64,000 nt of DNA from Oceanirhabdus sp. W0125-5 (lineage in GTDB: Bacteria; Bacillota; Clostridia; Clostridiales; Clostridiaceae), in assembly GCF_027938815.1 (NCBI RefSeq), contig NZ_CP115913.1:5552001-5616000 (forward strand), read 5' to 3'. The position numbers were made by a program, and so were the translations under genes. Below, in pieces: positions 17,092 through 26,578 of this stretch; position 1 is the first letter of the stretch; the number at the start of each line of letters is the position of its first letter. Below the pieces are notes generated by a model. The model searched no databases, was not told where the DNA came from, and worked only from the letters and a program-made list of their open reading frames with translations.

Positions 17092-17126
17092 AAGACTATG
17101 AGAGTGTGTGATTTTCTCACAGTCTT
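17092..17126 (-). terminator. Hairpin between asparaginase and aminotransferase genes
   Basis: 12-bp stem AAGACTGTGAGA / TCTCATAGTCTT (minus strand, one mismatch) with an 11-base loop, followed by a weak T-tract. It may give partial termination or mRNA processing inside the operon. Confidence 0.5.
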
Positions 17127-17163
17127 ATTTATTTTTAACTAAAACATTAATAGTCTCTTAATA

Positions 17164-18165
17164 CTAATAACAACAATCTCCCATTACTGGTGTTTCTATA
17201 AGCTTTTTAACCTCATCAATATTTTCTGACTTTCCTAAAGCCCACATTAACTTAGCCACAATTGCTTCAGTATTCATATCATTAGCATAAATTATTTTGG
17301 TTTTAGCAAGTTCTTTTCCAACTTCGTAGATATTTAAATCTACACCTTCTTCTAAACATTGCGTTGTTACTACAACTGCGACACCTGCATCAGTCAACTC
17401 TTTTACTTTTGAAGTAATATCGAAATTCTCAAATGGTATCCCACCAATACCAAAGCTTTCAATAATTACTCCTTTATATTCTTTTTTAATAAAATCAAAT
17501 ATTTTAGGATCTATACCTGGAAATAACTTTATTACTAATACATCTGTGCATAAAGAACTCTCAAATATTAATTCCTTATCTGACTTTAATTTTATTTTTT
17601 GGTGAATATCTTCGTTATAGTAAATTTTCCCGTACTTAACATTGGCAACATAAGGATAATTTACACTTTTAAAAGCATCTAAGCTTTTAGTTTTTACTTT
17701 CATTGCACGAGTTCCATTGATTATCTTTCCGTCAAAAGCTACGAATACTCCTGAAACATCTTCAAGTGAAAATCTTATTGCGTCAACTAAGTTTTGTCTT
17801 GCGTCTGTACCAAATTCTTCTATAGAAAATTGTGCTCCAGTTATAACAACAGGCTTATTGATATTTTGAAGCATATAAGTTAATGCCGATGAAGTATAAG
17901 CCATAGTGTCGGTTCCATGAGTAATCACAAATCCATCGTAGTCTTTATAATTATCATAAATAGTTTTTGCAATATGAATCCAAAACTTTGGATTCATATT
18001 GGAACTATCTATATTAAAAATATGTTTACCTGTTATATGACATAAGTCTTTTATTCCAGGAACACGCTCTAATAAATCATCAATATTGTAACGTGGAGTT
18101 AAGCCATTTCCTTCATCTGAACAAGCAATGGTTCCTCCTGTAGCTATTAAAAGTATTTTTTTCAT
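17164..18165 (-). CDS. ansA: L-asparaginase
   Basis: 333 residues. Type I/II asparaginase motifs: LLIATGGTIAC (first catalytic Thr), VITHGTDTMAYT (second Thr with the Asp), VITGAQFS and a C-terminal GVAVVVTTQCLEEGV segment. No signal peptide, so cytoplasmic. It yields aspartate and ammonia and feeds the next gene. GAGGGG lies 7 bases before ATG 18165; the upstream TTG at 18171 lies closer to that site and is less likely. Confidence 0.92.
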   Translation of the reverse strand: MKKILLIATGGTIACSDEGNGLTPRYNIDDLLERVPGIKDLCHITGKHIFNIDSSNMNPKFWIHIAKTIYDNYKDYDGFVITHGTDTMAYTSSALTYMLQNINKPVVITGAQFSIEEFGTDARQNLVDAIRFSLEDVSGVFVAFDGKIINGTRAMKVKTKSLDAFKSVNYPYVANVKYGKIYYNEDIHQKIKLKSDKELIFESSLCTDVLVIKLFPGIDPKIFDFIKKEYKGVIIESFGIGGIPFENFDITSKVKELTDAGVAVVVTTQCLEEGVDLNIYEVGKELAKTKIIYANDMNTEAIVAKLMWALGKSENIDEVKKLIETPVMGDCCY

Positions 18166-18208
18166 TTGCAAACCCCTCTAAAAATATATACTGTATTTTA
18201 CTGAATTC

Positions 18209-19630
18209 CTAAGATGCGTTTTCTATACCGTCATAATTAGTAAATTCAACTTTTTCACCAATCCATTGATACTTTCCTAAATAACCATAAAGTATTGTTA
18301 TTCCAATACAAACAAATGCTAACCACATGTATGGTATATATTCTAAACAAGATACTCCTAAGATACCCGCCATAAAGATTCCATTATCACTCCAAGGAAC
18401 CATTGCAGCAGTTAATGTACCACCAAATTCTGTATTTCTAGAAAGAACTCTTCTATGAACTTTTAATCTATCATAATTTTTAGACATGATTTTTGGTGTT
18501 AAAATTAAAGGAACATACATTGCACTTCCAAATATATTTCCTAAAATTGAAGTTCCTACTGTTGCAACTGCAAGTCTACCAGTGTTTTTAATCCAGTTTT
18601 CGAATTTTGATGCAATTACCTCTATCATTCCAATTTTGTCTAGTAATCCTCCAACACCAAGACCAAATATTATAATTGCTACTGATCCTAACATTGAGTT
18701 AATACCACCACGACTTAAAATATTATCTACAAATGCTACTCCTGTATTCATAGCCTCTGGTTGGTATGCAGTATTTATAGCAGCTACTGGATCCATACCT
18801 TGGAATACAATTGCCCAAACAATTCCTAAAACCGCACCAAGAGTTATTACAGGTAATGATGGTTTTCTCTTCATAAGTAAAAGTACAATAATTATCATTG
18901 GTACAAAACAAACTAAAGATGTATTGAAGTTATCACTAATTGCACTCATAAATGATTCAATTCTTCCAAGGTCAACATTTTGTCCACCATATTTAAATCC
19001 TGTAATTGTGAAAAGAATAGCTGTAATTATAAATCCTGGAATACTAGCTGGAGACATTCCTTTTATATGATCCATAACATCGATTCCAGACATAGAAGCT
19101 GTTAATACTGTACTATCTGATAATGGAGATAACTTGTCCCCAAAGTATGCACCTGATAAAACAGCACCTGCAACAAGTGGTAATGGAATACCTAAACCTT
19201 GTCCAATACCCATCATAGCTATACCAGCTGTTCCAGCAGTTCCCCATGATGTTCCTGTAGCTATTGAAGTCAATGCACATATTATTAAAGTTGCTAATAA
19301 GAAGATATTAGGATTTATTATCTTTAATCCATAATATATAAGACTAGGTACTATCCCCCCGGCAATCCATGTACCTACTAAAGCTCCAACTGCTATAAGT
19401 ATAAGTATCGCGTCCATACCATTGTAAATCCCTTTAGCAATAGATGCCTCAAGCTCTTTATAACTATGTCCTAATTTAACCCCAAGCGCTATAATAACAA
19501 ACCACGAAGTGAATAGTGCTAATTGTATTGGTAATTCAAACACTGTAGTAAACGAAAAAGCCAGTGCTAGAAATATAGATAAAACTACTATTACTTGAAG
19601 CATTGATGGTAACTTAACACTTTTTGACAT
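18209..19630 (-). CDS. nhaC: NhaC-family Na+/H+ antiporter
   Basis: 473 residues with about 11-12 membrane helices. Family motifs visible: ATGTSWGTAGTAGIAMMG, SGAYFGDKLSPLSDST and LGNIFGSAMYVPL. NhaC/MleN-type carriers exchange Na+ for H+ or a Na+-coupled organic anion exchange. As first gene of the catabolic cluster it could use the Na+ gradient from the decarboxylase for pH control, or exchange an amino acid or dicarboxylate. AAGGAGG lies 8 bases before ATG 19630. A sigma-54 promoter lies about 220 bases upstream. Confidence 0.9.
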   Translation of the reverse strand: MSKSVKLPSMLQVIVVLSIFLALAFSFTTVFELPIQLALFTSWFVIIALGVKLGHSYKELEASIAKGIYNGMDAILILIAVGALVGTWIAGGIVPSLIYYGLKIINPNIFLLATLIICALTSIATGTSWGTAGTAGIAMMGIGQGLGIPLPLVAGAVLSGAYFGDKLSPLSDSTVLTASMSGIDVMDHIKGMSPASIPGFIITAILFTITGFKYGGQNVDLGRIESFMSAISDNFNTSLVCFVPMIIIVLLLMKRKPSLPVITLGAVLGIVWAIVFQGMDPVAAINTAYQPEAMNTGVAFVDNILSRGGINSMLGSVAIIIFGLGVGGLLDKIGMIEVIASKFENWIKNTGRLAVATVGTSILGNIFGSAMYVPLILTPKIMSKNYDRLKVHRRVLSRNTEFGGTLTAAMVPWSDNGIFMAGILGVSCLEYIPYMWLAFVCIGITILYGYLGKYQWIGEKVEFTNYDGIENAS

Positions 19631-19848
19631 AAAATGAATCCTCCTTATTTTTTCAAATGCTTCCTTTTTATATATTTGTAAAAATACGATTCATAAATAG
19701 TTTAAACATTAAAGTGATTTTATATTTAAATAAGAGGTACTGTTTCTTAAAGGGTTATAGTAATTTAAATCTTTTATAATTGCATTTAAACCCTATGAAT
19801 ATTATTTACAAAAATAAAAAGGAAGTTTTTTTATTCACTTATTTATAG

Positions 19849-19864
19849 AGCAAATTCCATGCCA
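19849..19864 (-). promoter_or_regulatory. Sigma-54 (RpoN) promoter of the nhaC-ansA-aspC-oad-gdh cluster
   Basis: Minus strand reads TGGCATGGAATTTGCT, matching the -24/-12 consensus TGGCAYG-N4-TTGCW. It predicts a leader of about 210 bases before nhaC. The remaining gap sequence is AT-rich without other clear signals. The neighbouring NtrC-type regulator keeps its GAFTGA sigma-54 contact loop. Confidence 0.75.
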
Positions 19865-20027
19865 TTTTTTCAAATTACATTATATTTCGACATTTTTTTA
19901 TTCATAAGATATATTTTTTTAATAAATTAAAAACCCTTAAACCCCTTTAATGCCTATGTTTAAATAACTTTGCACAGAATAAGTAAATTTTATATTTTTT
20001 ATGTTAAATTTTTTAAACAAAATAAAA

Positions 20028-20055
20028 AAGATAAACATGATGAAATGTTTATCTT
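20028..20055 (-). terminator. Terminator of the sigma-54 activator gene
   Basis: Perfect 11-bp stem AAGATAAACAT / ATGTTTATCTT, 6-base loop, then TTTTTTATTTT on the minus strand. Confidence 0.85.
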
Positions 20056-20063
20056 TAATGAAT

Positions 20064-20126
20064 GGTGAAATTTCTTTCCCACCTTGCTATGAAATAAATT
20101 TCCATGGTGTGAAATTTATTTCCACC
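20064..20126 (-). promoter_or_regulatory. Candidate upstream activator sites (three related dyads)
   Basis: Three dyads built on GAAAT-ATTTC follow one another: GGTGAAATTTC...CCCACC (20064-20083), GAAATAAATTTC (20091-20102), and GGTG-T-GAAATTTATTTC-CACC (20106-20126). They lie 200-270 bases upstream of the sigma-54 promoter, the normal range for NtrC-type enhancer sites, and start right after the activator's stop codon. Confidence 0.6.
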
Positions 20127-21497
20127 CTATTTAAGTTCGTATTCAGTAATCTTATTAAACAGTTGTCTCCTGCTTATATCTAATTTTTTTGCCGCTTCAG
20201 TTATATTATAGTTACATTGCTCAAGTACTTTTTCAATATACTTCGCTTCTGTTTCCTTCCTTATAACTTTTAGAGGTTTAATTTCTTCAGTTGCCTCTAC
20301 TTCTTTCTCATAAGCTTTTTTATCTCCATGTTCAGGTAAATCACTTTCTTGTATAATCCCTTTCTCAGATAAAACAATTAACCTCTCTACTATATTCTTT
20401 AATTCCCTTACATTCCCTGGATACTCATAAGAAAGAAGAAAATCCATTACTTCTTTCTCAATTTTACTTACATTCTTTTTTAGCTTAACTTTATATTTTT
20501 CAAAGAAAAAGTTTATTAAATCAGGAATATCTTCTTTTCTTTCTCTTAATGGAGGTATTTCTATTGTAATAGTACTTATTCTATAAAATAGATCTTCTCT
20601 AAATTCGCCAGACATTATTGACTTGTGTAAATCTTTATTAGTTGCACAAATAAGTCTAAAATCAACATCTATAGATTTATTACTTCCTATTCTCTCAATT
20701 TTCTTTGATTCAATAGTTCTTAGCAGTTTAACCTGGGTGCTTAAAGATATATCCCCTGTCTCATCTAAAAATAATGTCCCTCCATGTGCTGCTTCAAATC
20801 TCCCTATTCTTTTATCAAGAGCGCCAGTAAATGCCCCTTTTTCATGACCAAATAATTCTGATTCAAGTAAACTCTCTGAAAAAGCATGGCAATTAACAGC
20901 TATAAAATGTTCATCTTTTCTATCGCTGCATTCATGTATATATCTAGCAAACACTTCTTTACCAACACCTGATTCTCCTAATATTAATATATTAACATTG
21001 CTTTTTGCAGCCTTTTCTGCAATATTCATAACTTTTTTAAATTCTTTGTTCTTGGTACTTAACATAAATGATGAATTTGATTTTTGGCTTCTTAAAATTT
21101 TATTTTCCTTTTCAACACATACCAACCTCTTAAGTTTTTCTATCTCTATCAAAAGTTCTTCTGGATCATGACCTTTAATAAAATAAGTATATGCTCCTTT
21201 TTTCATAGCTTCAACAGCATTTTTAATAGTTCCATAACCAGTTGCAATTATAACTTCTGTATCTGCATATTCTTTTTTTATTTTCTTTAACAGCTCAATT
21301 CCATCCATCCCTTTCATAATTAAGTCTGTTAGTATCAGGTCATAACTTTCTTTTTTTAGTTTTTCTAATGCCTCTTCACCACCACAAGCCTCTTCTGTAA
21401 TATAACCATTTTCCTCAAGTATCATCTGAAAAACTTCTCTATACTCTTTTTCATCATCTACAACAAGTATTTTAAAGATATTATTATTATTTTTCAT
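20127..21497 (-). CDS. Sigma-54-dependent response regulator (NtrC/AtoC type)
   Basis: 456 residues. Receiver domain 1-120 (LVVDDEKEYRE, phospho-Asp in LILTDLIMKGMDG, Lys in YFIKGHDPEEL), AAA+ domain ~145-380 (Walker A GESGVGKEVF, ESELFGHEKGAFTGA loop, LFLDETGDIS, FREDLFYRIS), and a C-terminal Fis-type HTH (NITEAAKKLDISRRQLFNKI). It should open sigma-54 promoters when phosphorylated. GGAG 8 bases before ATG 21497 fits; the start overlaps the kinase stop by 11 bases, giving translational coupling. The likely target is the cluster starting with nhaC. Confidence 0.94.
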   Translation of the reverse strand: MKNNNNIFKILVVDDEKEYREVFQMILEENGYITEEACGGEEALEKLKKESYDLILTDLIMKGMDGIELLKKIKKEYADTEVIIATGYGTIKNAVEAMKKGAYTYFIKGHDPEELLIEIEKLKRLVCVEKENKILRSQKSNSSFMLSTKNKEFKKVMNIAEKAAKSNVNILILGESGVGKEVFARYIHECSDRKDEHFIAVNCHAFSESLLESELFGHEKGAFTGALDKRIGRFEAAHGGTLFLDETGDISLSTQVKLLRTIESKKIERIGSNKSIDVDFRLICATNKDLHKSIMSGEFREDLFYRISTITIEIPPLRERKEDIPDLINFFFEKYKVKLKKNVSKIEKEVMDFLLSYEYPGNVRELKNIVERLIVLSEKGIIQESDLPEHGDKKAYEKEVEATEEIKPLKVIRKETEAKYIEKVLEQCNYNITEAAKKLDISRRQLFNKITEYELK

Positions 21498-23514
21498 TAA
21501 TATCATCTCCATCTAAGGGTAATGTGATATAAAACGTTGTCCCCTCACCTACTTCACTTGAAACCCTTATTTCTCCTCCAAGTTTTTTCACTTCATTATA
21601 TGTTACATATAATCCTAACCCAGTTCCTTTTCCAGGTACTTTAGTTGTAAAAAAGGGATTAAATATATTTTCTAAATCTTCTTTTCTTATTCCACTTCCA
21701 GTATCAGAGCATGTAAATAAAAGGTCATTATCTTTTTTATTACATGTAATCTTAAGTATTCCCCCATTAATCATTGCATCTATAGAATTAGATATTAAAT
21801 TAATAAAAATATGTTTTAGTGATTCTTGATTAAGATAGCATAAAATACTATCATCACATTCCACCTCAACTTTAATATTCTGCCTTTCCATCACTTTATA
21901 TTCTAATTTTATGATACTTTCAATAAAATCTCTTATATTGATTTCTTCCCGTTTATTACTAGATATTCTAGAAAAGTTAAGCAAATTATCAATTATATCA
22001 CTAGCTTTATTCACAGAAGATTCAATAACACTTATAGCTTTTTTTGTTTTTTCTTCATCTTTATTTTTATTCATTTTTAATATATAACTATAATTTCTAA
22101 TAAGCCCAAGGGGATTTCTAATCTCATGAGCTACACCCGATGCCAATTGACCTACTGCTGCCATTTTATTTGACTGTAAAAGTTTCTGCTCACTGATTCT
22201 AACTTTAGTAATATCTTTTATCATAACTAAAACTCTATCTATTCTTTTACTCTTATCTTCTAATGGGAATGTACTCATTTCAAATATTCTATCTTTATAC
22301 TCAAACTCATTTTGATAACTTTTACCTTTAATAAAAGTCTTTTTAATAATTTCTAAATTATCATCTACATATATATTATTTGAAATATCCCTGCAATTTT
22401 TACCTATTATTTCTTTTTTATTTCGTTTAATTAATCTACAGAAGGATTTATTAACATTAATAATATTAAAGTCTTTATTTAAGACTATCATCAAATGAGT
22501 CAAGCCATCAAAGGTAGTTTGAAGATCAGCTCGGCTAATATTAAGCTCTTCTGTTCTCTTTTCAACCTCTTCTTTTAAAAGTTTATTCCATGAATAAAAT
22601 ATATAAGAAGCTAACAATATTATTGTTATGAATATTGAAATTATTAAAGTAATTTTTTCTGATATGTTTTCTTTAATGAAGGGAGCCGATACACCAAACC
22701 ATTTTTGATATATCTTAACCATAGTGTTCTTTCTATTAAGATTATAAATTCCTTTATTTATTATTTCAAGAAGTATCTCCTCAGATTTAGGAACTGCAAG
22801 TACGCTCTCTTTCTCGTAAATTGGTCTATCTAATATTTTAAAATTATCCTTTAATCCAAGTTTTTCAACAAAATAACTTATTACTGGCTCATCTCCTACA
22901 ACAGCATCAACTTCTCCTTCTTTTAAGAGCATTATTGCATTTTGGTAATCAATAGTAAGCTTATACTCAATATTACTCACCTCAGAATTTAAAAACTCAA
23001 CAACATAATCTCCTTTTTGAGCTGCAATAGTTTTATCTTTTAATTGTACATAATTAACAATATCCTTTTCCTCTTTTGATACTAAAATCACTGCCTTCTG
23101 ATTATATATAGGATCTGAAAACAAATAAAGCTTCTCTCTATTTTCTGATGGATACATATCACATATATCTGTTTCACCTTCTGCTAAACTTTTTAAAGCT
23201 TCTTCCCAAATTAAAGGTTTAAACTTTATATCAGCACCTAGTTCAATTGATAATGCTCTTAAATAATCTACAACAATTCCTTTATACTGCTTACTTTCTT
23301 CATCCACATATCTAAGAGGTGGTGCGTTTTGATCTGCTCCATAGATAATACTGCCATGCCCCTCTAGCCATTTTCTTTCTTCTTCAGTTAGCTTATGTGA
23401 TTTTTGTAAGTATTCAAATATACTTGCATCATATTCAATCCTTAAATATGTATCGAGAAATATACCCGTTAATAATACTACTACTAATGTTACAAATATT
23501 GTTTTTCTCTTCAT
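21487..23514 (-). CDS. Sensor histidine kinase with extracytoplasmic solute-binding domain
   Basis: 675 residues. N-terminal helix (IFVTLVVVLLTGIFL), SBP_bac_3-type domain ~50-275 (YGADQNAPPLRYVD, GIVVDYLRALS, TDICDMYPSENR, VGDEPVISYFV), a membrane helix ~285-310, PAS ~330-445, HisKA (GVAHEIRNPLGLIRN) and HATPase_c (LISNSIDAM, DTGSGI, GTGLGLYV). The binding domain belongs to the family that binds amino acids, so an amino acid is the likely signal. AGGAGG fits ATG 23514. It is upstream of and coupled to its sigma-54 regulator. Confidence 0.93.
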   Translation of the reverse strand: MKRKTIFVTLVVVLLTGIFLDTYLRIEYDASIFEYLQKSHKLTEEERKWLEGHGSIIYGADQNAPPLRYVDEESKQYKGIVVDYLRALSIELGADIKFKPLIWEEALKSLAEGETDICDMYPSENREKLYLFSDPIYNQKAVILVSKEEKDIVNYVQLKDKTIAAQKGDYVVEFLNSEVSNIEYKLTIDYQNAIMLLKEGEVDAVVGDEPVISYFVEKLGLKDNFKILDRPIYEKESVLAVPKSEEILLEIINKGIYNLNRKNTMVKIYQKWFGVSAPFIKENISEKITLIISIFITIILLASYIFYSWNKLLKEEVEKRTEELNISRADLQTTFDGLTHLMIVLNKDFNIINVNKSFCRLIKRNKKEIIGKNCRDISNNIYVDDNLEIIKKTFIKGKSYQNEFEYKDRIFEMSTFPLEDKSKRIDRVLVMIKDITKVRISEQKLLQSNKMAAVGQLASGVAHEIRNPLGLIRNYSYILKMNKNKDEEKTKKAISVIESSVNKASDIIDNLLNFSRISSNKREEINIRDFIESIIKLEYKVMERQNIKVEVECDDSILCYLNQESLKHIFINLISNSIDAMINGGILKITCNKKDNDLLFTCSDTGSGIRKEDLENIFNPFFTTKVPGKGTGLGLYVTYNEVKKLGGEIRVSSEVGEGTTFYITLPLDGDDINEK

Positions 23515-23686
23515 ATATCCTCCTATTCTTTTGTACATAATTTAAATGTTCAGTATGTAGTATATATCCTCCCTTGCTATAATAAAAATAAATAATTTTC
23601 TAAAATTTTATTATGGTTATTATATCACTTACTTAACTAAATTGTATATTTTATATTTTTGCACTTTGATTGTATAAAAAAGAAAA

Positions 23687-23711
23687 CCCTTGGCTCTATA
23701 TTAACCAAGGG
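23687..23711 (-). terminator. Terminator of the secreted metalloprotease gene
   Basis: 7-bp GC-rich stem CCCTTGG / CCAAGGG flanked by A/T pairs, then TTTTCTTTTTT on the minus strand. Confidence 0.85.
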
Positions 23712-23720
23712 CTTTTAAAA

Positions 23721-25097
23721 TTATTTTAAAGCTGATATCTTTTTAAGGTTTTCTCTTATCTCATTTCTTAATTTTACTGCTTCATCAAACTCGTAGAAGA
23801 ATAACATCTTCTTCTCTTTAACAGAGTTTCCTTTAGGCTTGTCTTGAGTAACGAAATGAGTAAAGCTTTCTGCTATATCTTCTTCTGGATTAGTTGGTGC
23901 ATAGTCTGAAACAAATTGTTCTTCATATTTATCATAGAAAGCCTCACGTGCATCTTCTGATTCTTGTGCCTTTTGCCATTCATTATAAATATTTTTCCAA
24001 AACTTATTATAAAACTTATTTAAATACGCTTTTTCAGTTGTAGTACCTTCATCAGTTGTATAAGTTTTGCTTTCATTATTTATTTCTTTTTTCATTTGAG
24101 AATTATTTAAAGTTAATATATGAGCAAATTCATGAATAATTGTATTATTTAGTTCACTATTATCTAATTTTCCATCTTCATTAATAGCATCTTTTTTATC
24201 TATAGACATAGACCATTTTTCACCATTATCATCTACTCCATAAACATAAGCTAATACTCCACCTTCACCATCTGTATTTATATTAAATTTAGAAATTCTA
24301 TTTAGATAAGATTTAGGAACAAGTCTCTTTACTCTTTCCCAAAGCAAATCATATTTTTTCATATCTGATAGTGAAGGTTTTTTAATATTTGAATCTTTAA
24401 TAATTTCAATTTTTCCATTCACAACATTGAATGCTGCATATATCTCTTCATTTTCCCCTTCACCAATAAACTCATCTAAGTTAATGCCATTTTCCTTTAA
24501 TATTTCATCAATTTGATTCCATACCTTGTCAGCTTCTTCATAGTTATTTTCATTCTCAGCTTGTACACCTTTCTCGTAAAGAGCGAGTATCTTTTCATAT
24601 AAATCTGAATCAATTTGATCCTTGATTTCTTCTAAGATATTAACAATAAAATCTTGTCCCTCTTCAGTTCCTTGAGTTTCATCATAATCAATTCCACATG
24701 ATTCCCCACATGATTCTTCATCCTGATTATCTAATTCAATTCCCTTAGTTTCACTTAGTTCTTCTAATAAATCTTCAAATTCGTCCCTTGCTTTTGATGC
24801 CTGAATCTCATATTCTACAACAGTATCATAAAGTTCCTTAAGTTTTTTAATTTCCTCTTTATTTAAATATTTTATATCTTCCCCGATGAACTCATCAAAA
24901 GGAATAACTTCATAATCATCTTGAAAATCGTCTTCATTATCTTGTTCAATATTATTTCTTTTCACATCATTAATTAAATTGTATATCTTGCTATATTTAT
25001 TATTCCCTTTAATATCTTTTTCTTGAGTAGATATTCCTATCGTTCCTAAACCAAGTCCTAATGTTAATACAGCTGCAATAAAAGCTTTATTTCTCAT
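23721..25097 (-). CDS. Secreted putative zinc metalloprotease
   Basis: 458 residues. N-terminal signal peptide (AFIAAVLTLGLGLGTIGIS), a long acidic helical region to about residue 215 with an ESCGESCG motif, and a C-terminal part with the zinc signature HEFAHILTL near residue 325 and further downstream EEDIAESFTHFVT, where a Glu could be the third ligand. I do not recognise a named family beyond the HExxH pattern. GGGGTG lies before ATG. It has its own terminator and a kinase operon upstream, so it is probably monocistronic. Confidence 0.7.
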   Translation of the reverse strand: MRNKAFIAAVLTLGLGLGTIGISTQEKDIKGNNKYSKIYNLINDVKRNNIEQDNEDDFQDDYEVIPFDEFIGEDIKYLNKEEIKKLKELYDTVVEYEIQASKARDEFEDLLEELSETKGIELDNQDEESCGESCGIDYDETQGTEEGQDFIVNILEEIKDQIDSDLYEKILALYEKGVQAENENNYEEADKVWNQIDEILKENGINLDEFIGEGENEEIYAAFNVVNGKIEIIKDSNIKKPSLSDMKKYDLLWERVKRLVPKSYLNRISKFNINTDGEGGVLAYVYGVDDNGEKWSMSIDKKDAINEDGKLDNSELNNTIIHEFAHILTLNNSQMKKEINNESKTYTTDEGTTTEKAYLNKFYNKFWKNIYNEWQKAQESEDAREAFYDKYEEQFVSDYAPTNPEEDIAESFTHFVTQDKPKGNSVKEKKMLFFYEFDEAVKLRNEIRENLKKISALK

Positions 25098-25469
25098 ATA
25101 ATCACCCCGTTATTAATTTATGATTATATGATAGGACAAGGTTGTGTACTTTTTGTGTTTTTATTGTGTAAAAAATGAATACATATAGTTGCTAGTTAAT
25201 GCTGAGTAAAATTTATTAAAGTTTAGTGTGTGGTATGGTAAACCGTACTATATTGCCAAACGTTGCAACTTCAAAAGAATTTCCTAAACTTTTAAAGAAA
25301 ATTCGTATAAAAGTTTGGAATCAATTTTATGAATAGAGTAATGAAGCGTAAGTCTCACGTTTCGTATGAATGAACGCATGGATATAACTTCAAAGTGTTC
25401 CCTATTCCTATAATAACAATGGTATTATATAATTTAAAGAGATAAATTAGAATTAAAGGAGTTATGATT
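25098..25469. other. Intergenic region with an inverted repeat
   Basis: No gene seen. A stem of 12 pairs with one bulge (25281-25293 with 25309-25320; AAACTTTT / AAAAGTTT core) has a 15-base loop and no T-tract, so it is not a terminator. TATAAT-like boxes at 25409 and 25428 could be -10 elements for the esterase, but convincing -35 boxes are missing. No riboswitch class recognised. Confidence 0.4.
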
Positions 25470-26402
25470 ATGATAGAAAAAAATAGAAAAAAAACTGATG
25501 CGGGAGAAATAGTTGTTTGTAAAGAAAATCTAAACTTTAATAATATGGACTTTTCAGATAGTAATTTCATTAGATATTTCAGAAACTTTTTGGATGAAAA
25601 TCTAAATAATTTATTAAAAGAGTTGAAACAAGAATATACGTTAAATGAAGTAGATATTAAAGGAGTGAATGCCGCTTGGATAGAGGCGTTAAATTCTAAT
25701 GAAAATAAAGGGGTTATAATATATCTTCATGGTGGATGTTATATATATGGAAATGTACATAATTACTGTACTATTCCGGTTCAACTTTCAAATGCTACAG
25801 GGATAAAGGTATTATCAGTTAATTATGCACTAGCTCCTGAAAACCCATTTCCAAAAGCTCTTGAAGATGTAGTGAATATATATGAATATCTAATAGAAGA
25901 AGGATATAGCTCTAATAACATTGCAATTATAGGTGATTCAGCAGGTGGAGGACTTGCTTTATCAACTGTTTTAAAGCTAAAAGATTTAAAAATAGATTTA
26001 CCAGCTGCTATCGGATTATTTTCACCTTGGGTTGATTTAACATTAAAAGGAGATACAATAGAAACATTAAAAGAATACGATAGTGTATTAAGTAAAAAAC
26101 AATTAGAAGGAGCAGCAAAAATTTATGCTGGAAAATCAGAATTGAATAACCCTTTAATTTCTCCTATTTATGCTAATTACAAAGATTTTCCACCTATGAT
26201 GATTTTAACAGGAGGTCGTGAGATTTTACTTAGTGATTCAATGAACCTAGCTAGAAAAGTAGCACTTGATAACACTACAGTAAATCTTATTGTCTGGGAT
26301 AACAAATACCACGTTTTTGCAGCAGATTCAAATCTTCCTGAAAGTAAAGAAGCAATAGAAGCTCTAGGAGCATTTTTATTAGAGAAGATGAACTATAAAT
26401 AA
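25470..26402 (+). CDS. Alpha/beta-hydrolase, HSL-type esterase
   Basis: 310 residues. Hormone-sensitive-lipase family: oxyanion segment YLHGGCYIYG (HGGC in place of the usual HGGG), nucleophile GDSAGGGLAL, LSVNYALAPENPFPKALED, catalytic Asp within GGREILLSDS and His in NKYHVFA. Likely a cytosolic carboxylesterase for short-chain esters; natural substrate unknown. AAGGAG suits ATG 25470, with ATG 25464 too close to it. Bounded by a bidirectional terminator downstream. Confidence 0.9.
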   Translation: MIEKNRKKTDAGEIVVCKENLNFNNMDFSDSNFIRYFRNFLDENLNNLLKELKQEYTLNEVDIKGVNAAWIEALNSNENKGVIIYLHGGCYIYGNVHNYCTIPVQLSNATGIKVLSVNYALAPENPFPKALEDVVNIYEYLIEEGYSSNNIAIIGDSAGGGLALSTVLKLKDLKIDLPAAIGLFSPWVDLTLKGDTIETLKEYDSVLSKKQLEGAAKIYAGKSELNNPLISPIYANYKDFPPMMILTGGREILLSDSMNLARKVALDNTTVNLIVWDNKYHVFAADSNLPESKEAIEALGAFLLEKMNYK

Positions 26403-26517
26403 AGCAGAATGTATGTAACTAGCTTATTGCCGATTTACTTCTCATTATACATATAATTATATGAAAAACTTATTATACCAAAATAGAATAATGTGTATTA
26501 TTTATATAGATTAAAAT

Positions 26518-26539
26518 AAAGAGGAACCACCTCCTCTTT
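26518..26539. terminator. Bidirectional terminator between esterase and DUF4282 gene
   Basis: Perfect 8-bp stem AAAGAGGA / TCCTCTTT with a 6-base loop and A/T flanks on both sides; serves converging genes. Confidence 0.75.
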
Positions 26540-26578
26540 ATTTACTCATACTATTAAACTCCATTAATCTAACTAACT

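Noticed and set aside
18486..19070. 194-codon plus-strand frame opposite nhaC
   Set aside because: Antisense of a membrane protein gene with matching codon pattern; no start signal.
25355..25570. 71-codon minus-strand frame overlapping the esterase start
   Set aside because: No ribosome site, low-complexity hydrophobic translation, and antisense to a clear esterase gene.
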